A stretch of 64,000 nucleotides of DNA from Hyposmocoma kahamanoa (Eukaryota > Arthropoda > Insecta > Lepidoptera > Cosmopterigidae). Location: NCBI RefSeq assembly GCF_003589595.1, contig NW_020653855.1:4766308-4830307 (forward strand), written 5' to 3'. Shown here piece after piece: positions 9,558 to 20,090 of the stretch (position 1 is the stretch's first letter; every line of letters starts with the position of its first letter). Position numbers and translations under genes: made by a program. The notes beneath the pieces were generated by a model that saw nothing but the letters and a program-made list of their open reading frames with translations, did not search any database and was not told the DNA's origin.

Positions 9558-9858
9558 GTAGCCGTAGAGCTTCTTGTGAAAGAGTTTGTCCAAGGAAGTA
9601 CTGCCACCTTACCTATATCTGCCGTCGAAGCGGTAATATGAGCATTACTGCGTTCCGGTTTTGAAGGTAAGTGAAACGACAGGCACATGGTACTTGTCTA
9701 CTTATATCTCAGGGTGACAGACGCAGTGGCAGTGTCTCTCAGATCTTTGCGATTTTAAGGTCCGAGTAGCACTGCAACTTATATGGAAAGACATCGCTTA
9801 ACACTTGTTCGTGCCATCACTTATTATAGTATGTTAAATAATTGTAACTTATTTATAA
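9558..9858 (+). repeat. S-family repeat, copy
   Basis: Nearly full length, from GCCGTAGAGCTTCTTGTG through ACTGCCACCTTACC, GGTACTTGTCTACTTAT and GCACTGCAACTTATATGG to an A-rich end with TTATAAAAAAAAC. Confidence 0.7.
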
Positions 9859-9859
9859 A

Positions 9860-10130
9860 AAAAACAGACTTCAAAAGTTTGTGAAATTACATCTATTTGC
9901 CAAGTTTGGACCGGAAAGTGTGCGAAATTCGATTAATTCCCTAGTTTGCCACCATTAGAGGTGAAATATGTTCTTCAAATTTAAATGAGACCAATACTCA
10001 GGTACCCTCTTTCCAACAAAGAAAGAATCATCAAAATCGGTTCACAAATGACGGAGTTATCGAGTGTCATACATGAAAAAAACACAGTTGAATTGAGAAC
10101 CTTCTGCTTTCTGAAGTCGGTTAAAAAAGC
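9860..10130 (-). repeat. PCR-family repeat, partial reverse copy
   Basis: Contains the reverse-orientation blocks of the PCR family: CTATTTGCCAAGTTT, CTAGTTTGCCACC, CTTTCCAACAAAGAAAGAATC, CGGTTCACAAAT and a GAAGTCGGTTAAAAAA end. The stretch between the pipe-like AGTTTGCC and the TTCTTCAAATT block is short, as in the 35.0-kb copy. Confidence 0.65.
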
Positions 10131-10189
10131 GAAGTATTTCTTTTGCTCTGTGATTGGGGTTTCAAAAAGGGAGTCGACAAGGCTCTGAA

Positions 10190-10290
10190 AGGCTGGCAAC
10201 GCATAAGGTCCAAAGATACAGAAGTCCACGGGTGACTATGACCATCAAACATCAATAAAATAAAATAAAAAAATAAAAGAATTTATACAT
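10190..10290 (+). repeat. Short A-rich-tailed repeat fragment
   Basis: AAGGCTGGCAACGCATAAGG, then a GGGTGACTATGACCATCA block and an ATAAAATAAAATAAAAAA tail. The wording resembles a very common lepidopteran interspersed sequence recalled from general knowledge (GGCTGGCAACGC, then GGTGACC and ATC). Assignment is tentative. Confidence 0.35.
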
Positions 10291-10660
10291 AGCAAAACAG
10301 TAAAAGTAAATTGAGACAAAAGGCATAGGCTCACCTTATGTTGAAACAGCGATGGTACAGTGCAGCGCTGTTTTTCAACCTCTGCGTTTATGGTATTGAA
10401 CGGGAGTCATTGCTAAAAGGGCTTTAATCTTACATCTGTTCCTTATAAACTAGCTCGTAAGGATATCCAAAATAACAAATGCACATAAAGTTATAATGAT
10501 AGTTATAATAATAATTAATGTCTAAAAAAAAAGGAAAAGAAAAAACAATACACGTAAACAAGTTCATGGGGTTCGACATTGTGTGTTATGTCTCTTATTA
10601 TTTCAATAGTTATTTATCTTAGGGATTTGTGTGTGAAAGTATTTTACTATTTTCAAAGTT

Positions 10661-10852
10661 TTACAGCAAGCATGCTTCAAGTTTCCTCATTATCTGCAGC
10701 AAGTTGTCGTCGTAATAATTTGCTTTAAAACTATTAATACTCATTTGATTCCTTAGCGGTGGGGGCAACTCATTCCAGATACCTGCTGCACAATACTTGA
10801 AACAGCCCTTGTAATGTACAGTTTTATGTTTAAGTATACATAATGAATTCAA
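10661..10852 (-). pseudogene. Jockey/CR1-type LINE, C-terminal RT fragment
   Basis: Minus-strand frame of 63 codons containing FKYCAAGIWNELPPPLRNQ and SINSFKANYY. The pattern of aromatic-aromatic-A-x-G-x-WN-x-LP-P-x-LR followed by S-x-x-x-FK is conserved near the C-terminus of jockey/CR1-type LINE proteins. Only this motif remains. No tail or target duplication was resolved. Confidence 0.5.
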
Positions 10853-11212
10853 AGTGACAGATCGCAGACCTTTATGTACAGTATCTTCTTTCCACGTGAG
10901 TTTTGTTAGTGTAATTTTAATTTTTCAAAGAGGTATTCAAGGTTTTTACTCCATATTACCTTTTGAATCAAGTGGCTCATCTGCTTGTTTGCTCGTTACT
11001 TTACATTTTAAAAAAGTACTCACGAACAAAATATCACTCATTTCAAGTGTGACGTAAATAAATGATATTGATTAATAATTTATTACATCACCAGACGTGG
11101 GTCGATATATCGACATTCATCAAATCGACGAAACACTTCGAATAAGTATCTGTATACATCTATATACATAATTTATGTATAATCGTGTAATTGATTCTAC
11201 AGTTAAGCCGGA

Positions 11213-11292
11213 TTTACATTTTTCTGACGTGTCGTGTCGTGTCGTGACGCGTCAGTACGGTTTCGGTTTCATACATATAATGTGGTTACATT
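11213..11292 (+). mobile_element. Palindromic MITE AAGCCGG, left half (split copy)
   Basis: Reads AAGCCGGATTTACATTT, then CTGACGTGTCGTGTCG and CGGTTTCGGTTTCATAC, matching the left half of the intact copy at 23843-24037. The right half lies at 13126-13228. The intervening sequence is a LINE inserted into the MITE. Confidence 0.8.
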
Positions 11293-13125
11293 AATACTCA
11301 ATACTCAATACTCAATATATTTATTGCATTCATATGGTAAACATGTCTTAAATTTAAAATAATGCTACACATATGAGCTTTTTATTAGGGATAACAATAA
11401 CAGAAGAGGTAGGCCGACGTTTCAATTATTAATTAAAATTGTTATTTATCAAATAATAATAAAAAAAATAATGTCATATAATAATAAAGAAATACGTCAT
11501 ATTATGAGTAGATTTATGTCACTTGAAAGTTTGAATTTAATTAGATTATAATTATAGATATATAATTATATACTATAAAGTCATGCCACTGTAGTGCTAC
11601 TACAGTAGCATAACCTACAGTATATAATTAACATTTATTTAGTATTCATTATAATGTTATTATTTTTATTTGTCATCAAAGTATTAATTTCAATTGTAAT
11701 AACATTTATTAATAAGATGTAATTTTAATTTATTTAGAAACAGTGAATATTTTTCCTCGCTTTTAATAATGCGCGGGAGCTCATTGAATATCCTCACCGA
11801 CATCGAGTGGGGACTTGAGCTGTGTATGTGTAGCCGAGATCGTGGCAGAAGCAATCTATTACGTGGTCTAAAAGTGTGTCGTTGAGGCAGGTCATCAGTG
11901 TTAGTGTAAAAGTCAGGGTGTTGTTTAATAAATTTACAAGTTTCTAAAATATATATAGAACACAAAGTCAAAATTTTAAATTGTTTAAAGTGCGGTCTGC
12001 AGCTATCCGTACTACTCAAATTGCCAAGAATACGGATGCATCTTTTCTGGATTGTAAATATTTCTCGTGGGTGCACACTATTTCCCCAAAGGATAATTCC
12101 GTAACTTAGGTGGGAATGAGTGTAAGCATAATAAGCGGCCATTGCAGTCATTAGGTCAGTCGTTTTCTTTATCTCTCTCAATGCGTACGTGAAACTAGAC
12201 AACTTTTTCTTAATTTTTTGTATGACATTTCCAATTCACATGCGTGTCTATATTTAAACCCAGCAAAGTGAAGCTGTGTACTGTTTCTACAGGCGTGTTA
12301 TTATATGCATATACTAAGTGTAGTGGAGTTTTTTGCGGTTGGTGAAATTGCATAATCTTTGTTTTATTTAAATTTATATCCAAGTTATGGTCAGACATCC
12401 AGTTTATGACCTCAGTGAAAACATGGTGAATTTTTGCATTCACGTTGTCGCCGGTACCACATGATGTCAAAAGTGAAACATCGTCGGCAAACATGACACA
12501 GTGTTCAGAAATAGATTTAGGTAAGTCATTGATATAGATTAGAAAATGTAAACATCCAATCACGCTGCCCTGCGGTATTGAACTTGTCATGTAATGCTGG
12601 TCAGATCTAACGTTACGTATTGTACATGTATTATAGTCAAAAAATTCTATGTCAACATACTGAACTCGTTTTTGTAAATAAGATTGCAACCACTTGTATG
12701 CTTCTCCCCTAATACCTATACAATACAGTTTTCTTAGCAGAATATTATATTGCATTTTATCATAGGCTTTCGTCATATCTAATAACATTCCGATCGCGTA
12801 CTGTCGCTTATTCAAAATATTTAATATTTATTGTATATATTTATAAACGGCTAAAGTAGTAGATCTGTTTTTTCTAAAACCATTTTGTGAATCTGTGAAC
12901 AGTTCATACTTTTCACAGTAAGAATAAATTCGATTGCACATAGCCTTTTCAAATATCTTAGACGATGTGGGTAGTAGTGCTATTGGTCTATAATTATTTG
13001 GGTCCAATTTAGTACTTTTTTGTGTATAGGTTTTATAATGGCTACTTTTAACTGGTCCGGAAAAGTTCCTTCAAGAAAAGATTGATTCACTAGTAGGTAG
13101 TACGGCAAAGTTAGTTCATCAGCAC
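11293..13125 (-). mobile_element. 5'-truncated jockey/CR1-type LINE inside a MITE
   Basis: Minus-strand LINE of about 1.8 kb. The 3' tail (lowest coordinates) is three copies of an AATACTC unit on the plus strand. Next come a 3' UTR (to about 11690), then RT coding sequence up to about 13125. The 5-bp word ACATT occurs on both sides (11288-11292 and 13126-13130) and is the probable target duplication. The element lacks its endonuclease and 5' end. Confidence 0.75.
11690..13125 (-). pseudogene. LINE reverse transcriptase, degenerate
   Basis: Reading on the minus strand: DPNNYRPIALLPTSSKIFEK and TDSQNGFRKNRSTTLAV (RT fingers), then KRQYAIGMLLDMTKAYDKM, SIPQGSVIG, FLIYINDLP and the catalytic FADDVSLL. 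The C-terminal part contains LSYGIILWGNS and VRIFNELPRII. The order and motifs are those of jockey/CR1-type RTs. It is broken by an in-frame stop near 12828 and a frameshift near 12205, and it lacks the endonuclease, so it is inactive. Confidence 0.85.
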
Positions 13126-13228
13126 ACATTTATATTAGTGTGCCCCAATCTGACGTGACGGCTTGTGTTGTGTGTATAAAACTCATACCACCACGACACG
13201 ACATGTCAGACAAATGTAAATCCAGCTA
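13126..13228 (+). mobile_element. Palindromic MITE AAGCCGG, right half (split copy)
   Basis: Matches the right half of the intact 23.84-kb copy: ATATTAGTGTGCCCCAATC, CTGACGTGACGGCTTGTG, then ACACGACATGTCAGACAAAT and GTAAATCCAGCTAAG. Together with 11213-11292 it makes one MITE of about 180 bp. Confidence 0.8.
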
Positions 13229-13464
13229 AGTTTTGTACAAGACATGGTACAATAGAATAGAACAAAAGAGACATGAAATAACAGAGGCATGAATTGTATA
13301 TTAATTGTTATAATAAATATGAAATATACATTACTGTATAATTAATTTTATATAACATATTTATAAATACATTATAAATGGTAATGTTGACTGCTTTGAC
13401 TTGCTGGGTGAGGATTTATTTCACTTAGTCATCTACTGAACTGTAGCCTTTATAATGTAGTTCA

Positions 13465-13668
13465 ATTTACAATAATTACGTCATAACTAACATAAAAAGA
13501 CACAACTACTGTAAATTGTGCAATCTGGATCTAGTTCTACAATATTTAGTAGCAGTAGAGCTCTGTATAGTATATATATAGTATTTCTGCCGCCAATCAG
13601 TAATGGACCATTAACGCGTTCCAATTTTGAAGGGTTAGGGTGCTGGTGAAATTACAGGCACATATTCC
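13465..13668 (+). repeat. S-family repeat, truncated, with shared upstream flank
   Basis: 13465-13560 repeats the sequence found at 931-1030 (ACAATAATTACGTCATAA, ACATAAAAAGACACAACTAC, AATATTTAGTAGCAGTAGAG). Both lie directly before S-family sequence, so either the family is longer at its 5' end than most copies show or the segment was duplicated. The S part stops at GAAATTACAGGCACAT and joins PCR-family sequence. Confidence 0.6.
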
Positions 13669-13790
13669 ACCTCTAAGAGCGGCAAACTAGGGCATGGATC
13701 CGGTTTCGCGCACTTTCCAGTAACCACGTAAAAACTTTGCAAATAGACGTAATTCCACAAACCTTTGAGGTCGGTTCTTTTTTAATAAAA
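13669..13790 (+). repeat. PCR-family repeat, right-end fragment
   Basis: Starts ATTCCACCTCTAAGAGCGG and GCAAACTAGGGCATGG, continues CTTTGCAAATAGACGTAATT and ends GAGGTCGGTTCTTTTTTA. This is the right-hand third of the family. Confidence 0.6.
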
Positions 13791-14640
13791 AACTTAAATT
13801 ACACAAGACCAATTCATTACCTATACGAATAATGAACTAGGGAAGAATCGTACCTAATTGAAACTGAGTCAACAGAGACACTTGTCCTAATTCGATGCGG
13901 ATTTTCATTCGACAAATACGCCGACTGTGTGGTGCAAGCTATAAGATAGAGTCCTATGTAATACTTACGAGTATATTATCAGCCTATACCATTATTAGTA
14001 CTGAATTGGTCCATCAGCAAAATCGCGAGCCGTAAGTGGGTGAGGCTGGGGTAAGGTCGTGGCGAATGCCACAAAGTACGTGTTGCCTATTAAAAAGGAG
14101 GTTATATGTTCGGCTTTATGTATGTCACGGATTTCTCCGTCAATTGTGGACCGATTTTGAGAATCCTTTTTTTGTTTTAAGCGTGTATACTCGAGGTGGT
14201 CCTGACTTGGTGACAGTCAGAAACCGATAAGGGGATCCCATGCAAATCGAGCGAATTCCTCAAATTTTTTTAGTATGGTATATATTCACCGATTTCTCCG
14301 TCAATTGTTCATGATACCAAAGTCGAGCTGTGAATGACAGATCGAGTCAGCAGATTTTCCTATATGCCTGTTGCAGAGAATTTTATTGGGTTTAAACGTC
14401 TTTCTGCCTGTAAGAAACTTAGCCCGTGTGGCAACAGAGGCTGATTCGAGTCCAGTCCATTATATCTATGGTCCAATTAGATCCTAGGAATTTTTCTTTG
14501 TGTTGTTCGGTCTCTATATTTTTTTACAAGGGCCTTGTTTTTGTTTTTTCCTTATGATACTAGAATACCAAATTTTATTTGTATTAGTACCTCCATTTAA
14601 ATATTTTGTCAACACGTGCCGTCAGATATTTTATGATAAC
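13791..14640. other. Unassigned stretch with weak PCR-family echoes
   Basis: Mostly unrecognised. The section 14095-14170 (AAAAGGAGGTTATATGTTCGG, CACGGATTTCTCCGTCAATTG, GGACCGATTTTGA) looks like a diverged PCR-family 5' segment, and a second ATTTCTCCGTCAATTG occurs at about 14292. No coding homology. Confidence 0.35.
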
Positions 14641-14645
14641 TTGTA

Positions 14646-14865
14646 TGCCTCCATGGCCGAACGGTTACCATGCCGGACTGCCACGCAGAGGTCCCAGATT
14701 CGATTCCCGGGCCGGGAGAAATATTTATATGGCCTACATTTATTTCTCTCGTGAGTTTGGGTGTAATTTGTGGTTGTCTATGTGTGTGTCCATAGCACCC
14801 GCGACACAGGATTTCCCTAGTGCGGGGCTATGTTGAGTGTGTGCGTTATTATTATTATTATTAAT
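14646..14865 (+). repeat. SINE1 (tRNA-derived), full copy
   Basis: Starts TGCCTCCATGGCCGAACGG. The pol III A box TGGCCGAACGG is at 14654-14664 and the B box GATTCGATTCC at 14697-14707, with the CCCGGGCCGGGAG stem after it. The body carries GTGGTTGTCTATGTGTGTGTCC and ends GTGTGTGCGTTATTATTATT with an ATT-repeat tail. The A-box wording resembles type II (Ser/Leu) tRNAs, so a tRNA-derived SINE is well supported. Other copies lie at 28.8, 36.3, 38.2, 43.9, 50.1 and 52.3 kb. Confidence 0.88.
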
Positions 14866-15235
14866 CATAATTTTTGCGGTATCGGGGGATTCCCAATGAA
14901 AAACTTCGATCAATCATAAAGCAAGAAGTTACTCACCTTACCTCAACATTGCAATTGATGGTCAAGTTAAGGATAAGCTAACATCTATACAAAAGGATTT
15001 GTTGACAGTCCAAGACTCATTAGCTTTGTAAGTAAAGATTATGACGATATGAAAGTACTGATGGAGAATAAAGTATGCAATCATAGCTAAATTAGAAGCT
15101 GACAGTGCCTGGACTTCTTCCATTATTGGAGATCTTCCTCGAAGGCTGCTATGGCTGAACAACATCTGCGGGAAATAAATAAAAAAGAAAAAGTTGTTCG
15201 GTTTTGTCTATTTAATATGATTACCTTAATTACTT
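14866..15235. other. Unassigned stretch
   Basis: No repeat or coding homology was recognised between SINE1 and the next S-family copy. Confidence 0.3.
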
Positions 15236-15480
15236 ACCTATTTCTGCCGCCAAGCAGTAATGTTAGCATTACTGCATTCCGATTTAGAAAGGTAAGGGTG
15301 CTGGTGAAATTACAGGGACTAATCAACTTATGTCTCAAGGTGATAGGCGCAGTGGCAGTGCCCCTCAGATCTTTGCGATTTAAAGCTCTCAATGGCACTG
15401 CAACTGTTATGAACAGGCGTGTAGCTTACCATCAGGAGCACGACTTGTTCGTCCCGTCATTCCATATTATAAAAAAAAAT
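15236..15480 (+). repeat. S-family repeat, 5'-truncated copy
   Basis: Begins at CCTATTTCTGCCGCCAAGC and runs to TATTATAAAAAAAAATTGG. It contains GCACTGCAACTGTTATGAAC and GCACGACTTGTTCGTCCCG. Confidence 0.7.
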
Positions 15481-15878
15481 TGGAAACGTGTAAGCTAGGA
15501 ATTTTTTGTATTCGTAAACGGACGAACTCTTTTATATAAGCTTGTTTCTTTCTATTTTATTTACTATAGCAAATTACTGAAATTCGGCGAAATACTATAT
15601 AGCTGTAATCCTATGACACGTACCACCACCCTCTCGTTATCTGTGGGGGGTGACAACAGTCACGTACTGTTGACAGAACGTCAGTGTGCTCAACGACAAT
15701 GTTTGTTTCTATTTGCTATTACGATTTGCAAATGTGGTTCAATTTTGTGGAAACAAGGCTGGAATTTGCCTAGTAACCATTGGAGTACCTCGGGAAGTAT
15801 GCGTAGGCAGTTCGTAGCATATTTGCTTTTTCCTATAAAGACTATACTGAATCCTGTAAGCGTGCTGCTTGTGAATGA

Positions 15879-16625
15879 AATTTCAACCTATTTGGAATAT
15901 TAATTAATGTAGATAAATGTTATCATATGCATTTCAGTCGAAACAAAAACACTCTAAATAACAAATATAAAATACAAGATAAGCTTATTTCAACAGTCAG
16001 CACCATAAGGGACCTGGGTGTAACATTTGATTCAGAACTAAAGTTTGACAAACATGTTAGTAAAATTACCTCTAAAGGTTATGTGTCTCTTGGCTTCGTA
16101 ATTAGAAATTGCAAAGATTTTAAACATATATCCACTAGAATAAGTATTTTCAACAGCTTAGTTAGATCAGGTCTCGAATATGGAAGTGTAATATGGTCGC
16201 CTTTCTATGAGATTCATTCGAATACGATTGAACGAATTCAAAAACGTTTTTTGTATCATCTGGCTTACCATTGTAATAAAGCTAAACAATTTCATTCTTT
16301 TAACGACCGTTTAAAGTATTTCAATATGCATAGTCTAAAACAACGAAGGTTATTCCTCGATCAAACATTCCTATTTAAAATTGCAAATGGTCTAATAGAT
16401 TGTCCCCAATTACTGTTTAATCTTAAATTCAATATCCCTTTCAAATTACCACGAAAAAGTAAGTACTCACTGTTTTATGTTGTCCCTTCCCGTAGTAACC
16501 TTGGCCTAAACTCCCCTATCACCAGGATGGTGAAAACGTACAATAACATGGCGTTGAAATCTGACAGCGACATATATTCCAATAACATAAATAAGTACAA
16601 AACAGAATTAAAGAGGCTTTTGTAA
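15879..16625 (+). pseudogene. Jockey/CR1-type LINE, RT thumb and C-terminal region
   Basis: About 248 codons open to the stop at 16623-16625, starting after a stop at 15876-15878. It contains NVDKCYHMHFSRN, TIRDLGVTFDSELKFDKHV, LVRSGLEYGSVIWSPF and a C-terminal region ending KTELKRLL. IRDLGVTFDSxLxFxxH is a hallmark of the segment just after the catalytic RT palm in jockey/CR1-type LINEs. The catalytic residues are missing, so this is a 5'-truncated copy with an otherwise undamaged frame, which implies a fairly recent insertion. Confidence 0.85.
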
Positions 16626-16885
16626 ACTACTGTAGTCTATAGTTTATAGTAATTATTTGATAAGTATAGTTTACCATAAGATAAACACGTAACATTAAGG
16701 AAGTTAGCAAGTAATCAATTAATTAACTTTTTGTTTAGTTCTCTTATGTATTAATGCATGCCGTGGCAACTTGTAATTAAAACAACACGATAGCACGAGC
16801 TACTATATTTTGTTTAACCATTTGTTTGTGTATGTTTTGTAAGTTGTCCTAAATAAATAAATAAATTAATTAATTAATCAAACTC
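16626..16885 (+). repeat. 3' UTR and AAAT/AATT tail of the preceding LINE
   Basis: AT-rich UTR of about 225 bp ending TTGTCCTAAATAAATAAATA and continuing into AATTAATTAATTAATC. A short-unit 3' tail instead of poly(A) is usual for CR1/jockey-related LINEs. The element therefore spans about 15.85-16.88 kb. Confidence 0.7.
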
Positions 16886-16919
16886 AGCTGAATAGACACA
16901 ATTCCAAATTATTTCTTTT

Positions 16920-17150
16920 TTTTTGATACAAGTGACGGGAACGTTGTCGTACCATTCAGAGCTTTATATTGTAAAGATCTGAGGAACACTGCCACTGCGC
17001 CTGTTACCCTAAGACATAAGTCAACAAGTCCCATATACCTGCAATTTCATCAGCACCCTTCTTGCCCTTCATAACCGGAACGCCCATATTACTCGTCACA
17101 CACGTCGACAGCTTCCAAGTAGGCTGAAATAAGTAAGGTGACAATATTTC
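16920..17150 (-). repeat. S-family repeat, reverse copy
   Basis: Reverse orientation: begins TTTTTTTTGATACAAGTGACGG, has GATCTGAGGAACACTGCCAC, ACATAAGTCAACAAGTCCC and CAATTTCATCAGCACCC, and ends near the AAATAAGTAAGGTGACAA block. Confidence 0.65.
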
Positions 17151-17249
17151 CCTGGACGATGTTCCAGTAGTTAAAGTCCGCATCGAAATGGCTCGTTCAA
17201 ATTTCTTTAAAATGTAGAGTGGTGTGTGATAGGTGTTTTATACTGTGGT

Positions 17250-17771
17250 TCATCAAAGTCAAAGGCAAAGTATCATTTATTCCATAGGTAAATGCTATGG
17301 AAGACATTTTGAATCATATTTGTGTCTAATTTGTGTGTAATTATCTAACGCGTAGTCTTCAATTTTGTAATATGACTTTTCAATCAAAATATTTTTAATG
17401 TTGTATTTAAACTGAGGAAATTATAATTTTAATTTATGCTCCGGAATCTTATTGTAAAAACGTATACAGTTCCCCATAAAAGAGTCGTCTACCTTGCATA
17501 AACGAAATCGTGGTACCATGAGTTTGGACTTTGGATCTAAGGTTAATATTATGGATATCTTCTTTCTTATTGAAATTATGTATATTTTTACGGGCATATA
17601 AAATATTTGAGTAAATGTACTTTGATGCCACAATCGTGATACCAGTCTCCTTAAACTCCAAACACAGAACGAATCGCTTGTTTTTGCAATACAAATATGG
17701 TTTGAAAGTGCCGCTTTACCCCACATAAGAATACAGTAGGACATTATACTATGGAAGTAACTAAAAGACAT
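17250..17771 (-). pseudogene. Jockey/CR1-type LINE, 3' end with frameshifted RT C-terminus
   Basis: Minus strand. The frame at 17771-17421 (SYFHSIMSYCILMWGKAA and CIRFYNKIPE) and an overlapping second frame at 17694-17449 (KYIYSNILYARKNIHNFNKK, INLRSK) share one homology track, so the coding sequence is frameshifted at least twice. The motifs are those of the C-terminal region of jockey/CR1-type LINEs. The 3' UTR follows, ending at TCAAAGTCAAAGGCAAAG (17254-17271), a short relic of the TCAAAG tail that is expanded at 19.0 kb. Confidence 0.75.
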
Positions 17772-17967
17772 CTAAATAAAAATCTCAATAGAGTTTAACA
17801 TTTGTAATGAGTATTTAAATAAGTTACAACAAAGAAGCAGCGGCGGCTATCATAGACATAAAGATGACTTATCCTCGACAAGATGCTACAACATAAAGAC
17901 ACCCACGCATGAATGTCACAATGCTGTTTTACTTTGCTATGACCATAACAATAGGAACATAAGTCTC

Positions 17968-18168
17968 AGCGCAAGATTACGCATTATACGCTGTTATGTC
18001 TTCTTAGTCCTACTATATGGGGTAGAAAATTTGACTCTCACACAGAATACAACAAGGAAGATGAAGGCTTTTGAGATGTAGATTTACCGTCGCATTTTGA
18101 AAATCTTGTGGCATTACCGGGTTACACATGTAGAAGTACTCAATAAACTGAACAAAAAAGTGAAGTCT
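17968..18168 (+). pseudogene. RTE-like LINE, RT C-terminal fragment with in-frame stop
   Basis: Reads LRIIRCYVFLVLLYGVENLT, LTQNTTRKMKAFEM, a stop, then IYRRILKILWHYRVTHVEVL. The block LLYGxExxTLTxxTxRKxxAFEMWxYRRILKIxW is a conserved post-RT signature in RTE-type elements. Here the W codon is TAG. The remains are about 65 codons with no other element parts visible. Confidence 0.75.
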
Positions 18169-18179
18169 CCATCTTTGTA

Positions 18180-18515
18180 CTAATAATTATAACAAACTAG
18201 TGGAGTAATTTCACATAAAAATATTTGAATATTAATTGAATAAAAATTTTAATACAATGTAGCTGTAAAGATATCTAACTGGGTGACGAAATATAATAGG
18301 TTTCTCATAGATGGCGCTACGGCTAAAAAGCTGTTAAAAAACCAAATACAAAGATATAACGCAAGCACATAGAGAAATTCGTGGGGTCCGCTGATTTATT
18401 CCGTTGCTTAGTTGGTATAGCGTCTGGAACGGTATGCTAGAAGGCGTCGGTTCGAATCCGGCCGGATCGAAGGAACTATTTCTGAGTGTTCGATCTTTGT
18501 TTTAATAATCTCAGT
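18180..18515 (+). repeat. T-family repeat with tRNA-like unit, copy 3
   Basis: Begins AACAAACTAGTGGAGTAATT, has CTCATAGATGGCGCTACGGC, then the tRNA-like unit (A box TTGCTTAGTTGG 18404-18415, B box GGTTCGAATCC 18449-18459) and only about 60 bp after it, ending near TCTTTGTTTTAATAAT. It then abuts a PCR-family copy. Confidence 0.75.
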
Positions 18516-18900
18516 ACAGAGTACCAAAAAAATCGACCTCAAAAGTACGTGGAATTACATATAATTACCAAGTTTTATTGAAATCGGTTACCGAAAAGTG
18601 CGTAAACTCGGATTCATCTCCTAGTTTGCCACTATACAGGACTTGACACTGGAGATAATAAAAATCGGTTCTTACTACTCAAAGTATATTATGAGAAAAG
18701 AACGCCTCGAATTAGAGAATAGCAATATTAACCATTAAAATAATTGTTCCTTATAATAAAATTTAGGCGCTATTATTATATAAAAAATAATCATGAAAAT
18801 TGGTTCACAAATACCGGAGTCATCGCGTAACATAAATACAAAACAAAGAACATACAGTCGAATTGAGAACCTCCTCCTTTTTTTGAAGTCGGTTTATAAT
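18509..18900 (-). repeat. PCR-family repeat, reverse copy
   Basis: Reverse orientation, from TCTCAGTACAGAGTACCAAA to TTTTTTTGAAGTCGGTTTAT. It contains CAGGACTTGACACTGGAG and ATCATGAAAATTGGTTCACA. It is internally shortened by about 80 bp relative to 41.1 kb, missing the protein-like TTCATGCGTGG segment. Confidence 0.7.
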
Positions 18901-18991
18901 CAACATCGGTAAATAATCATAAAAAAATCAGCAAAAAGTGAAGCTTATGAACTCCATTAAGAATGCAGGAAGATGTCGTGCTTCGGCCACA

Positions 18992-19133
18992 TCAAAGTCA
19001 AAGTCAAAGTCAAAGTCAAAGTCAAAGTCAAAGTCAAAGTCAAAGTCAAAGTCAAAGTCAAAGTCAAAGTCAAAGTCAAAGTCAAACTCAAAGTCAAAGT
19101 CAAAGTCAAAGTCAAAGTCAAAGTCAAAGTCAA
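18992..19133 (+). repeat. TCAAAG hexanucleotide microsatellite (about 23 units)
   Basis: Nearly perfect TCAAAG repeat with one variant unit (TCAAAC at about 19083). It sits at the 3' end of a minus-strand LINE (19134-19400), in the place where the sister copy at 17.25 kb has only two to three units. The array is therefore best read as an expanded LINE 3' tail. The three long open frames crossing it (SK, SQ and VK dipeptide repeats) are artefacts of the hexamer. Confidence 0.9.
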
Positions 19134-19400
19134 CGATTATTTATTCCATAGGTAAAATAAATTTACACTTGAAAACGTCACATTTAAGCTACTGCTCGTT
19201 CACTACGCTGACCTCCCTGAGAAGAACGAGCAAGAAACTCTAGGGATTGCTCTTTTCAAATAAACTTAAATGCTATGGAATACACTTTGAATCAAATTTG
19301 TGTGGATTCTGGAGCCATGTCGTCTTTCCATACATCTTTATCTAACACGTAGTCTTCAATTTTGCAATATGATTTTTCGATCAAAATATTTGACATCATG
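19134..19400 (-). repeat. LINE 3' UTR (TCAAAG-tail family)
   Basis: Minus-strand UTR shared with 17250-17420 and, in plus orientation, 40650-40958. Common blocks are TTTATTCCATAGGTAAA, CACTTGAAAACG, ATGGAATACACTTTGAATC, GTAGTCTTCAATTTTG and a TCAAAATATTT block. No coding part remains in this copy. Confidence 0.7.
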
Positions 19401-20090
19401 AGGAACCAATAAGTACAAATTACTCCAGCTTATCATCCAAGGCAAAATCGCTGGAAAACAAAGCGTTGATACAATGCGGCACTCCGGAGAGAAACGTTAA
19501 ACATTTTTGGACAATCAATCTGCTAAATCAATCATTCATTTCATTCATCAATAATCTTTCATTTACTCTCTTTTTTTAATTCTTATTTTTTAAATCATCT
19601 ACTGTGTAAGGCAGTGAAGTCGATCACTTAAGAAACATTATTTTTATTTCGTCAAAAACTAGCAACACAGTAAACGTAAGTTTATTATCTATATCTCAAA
19701 CTCCGACTGTGTATTAGTTCAGAAACATAATTAATCGAGTTTCCCAAAATACCCATATCAAAATTGAATAATCAAGAAACGTATACCTTCAATGTAAATC
19801 TATAATCGAATTATTTATTGAAATTAATTGTATCAAAATTGGTAAACTTTCCGAGATGCCTCGATTCTCAAGGACACCTTTACAACAACCTAATACAGAG
19901 TGAATAGAAATATCATTCCGTATCATACACCCTTCACTTGTTACAGTGAGCCTGATATATGATAACCGAGATTGAGTTAAATCTGTGCGTAAGCCAGTTC
20001 TTTAATATAAATCTTCTTGTGTGATTTATTGCGTCAGTTCACACAAACAGATTAGATTTATTAATATAATCATTAATATACGATACGCTT
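19401..20090. other. Unassigned AT-rich stretch
   Basis: No recognisable repeat, terminal repeats or coding homology. Confidence 0.3.

Noticed and set aside
18938..19243. Three overlapping open frames with SK, SQ and VK dipeptide repeats
   Set aside because: They are the three translations of a TCAAAG microsatellite, not a gene.
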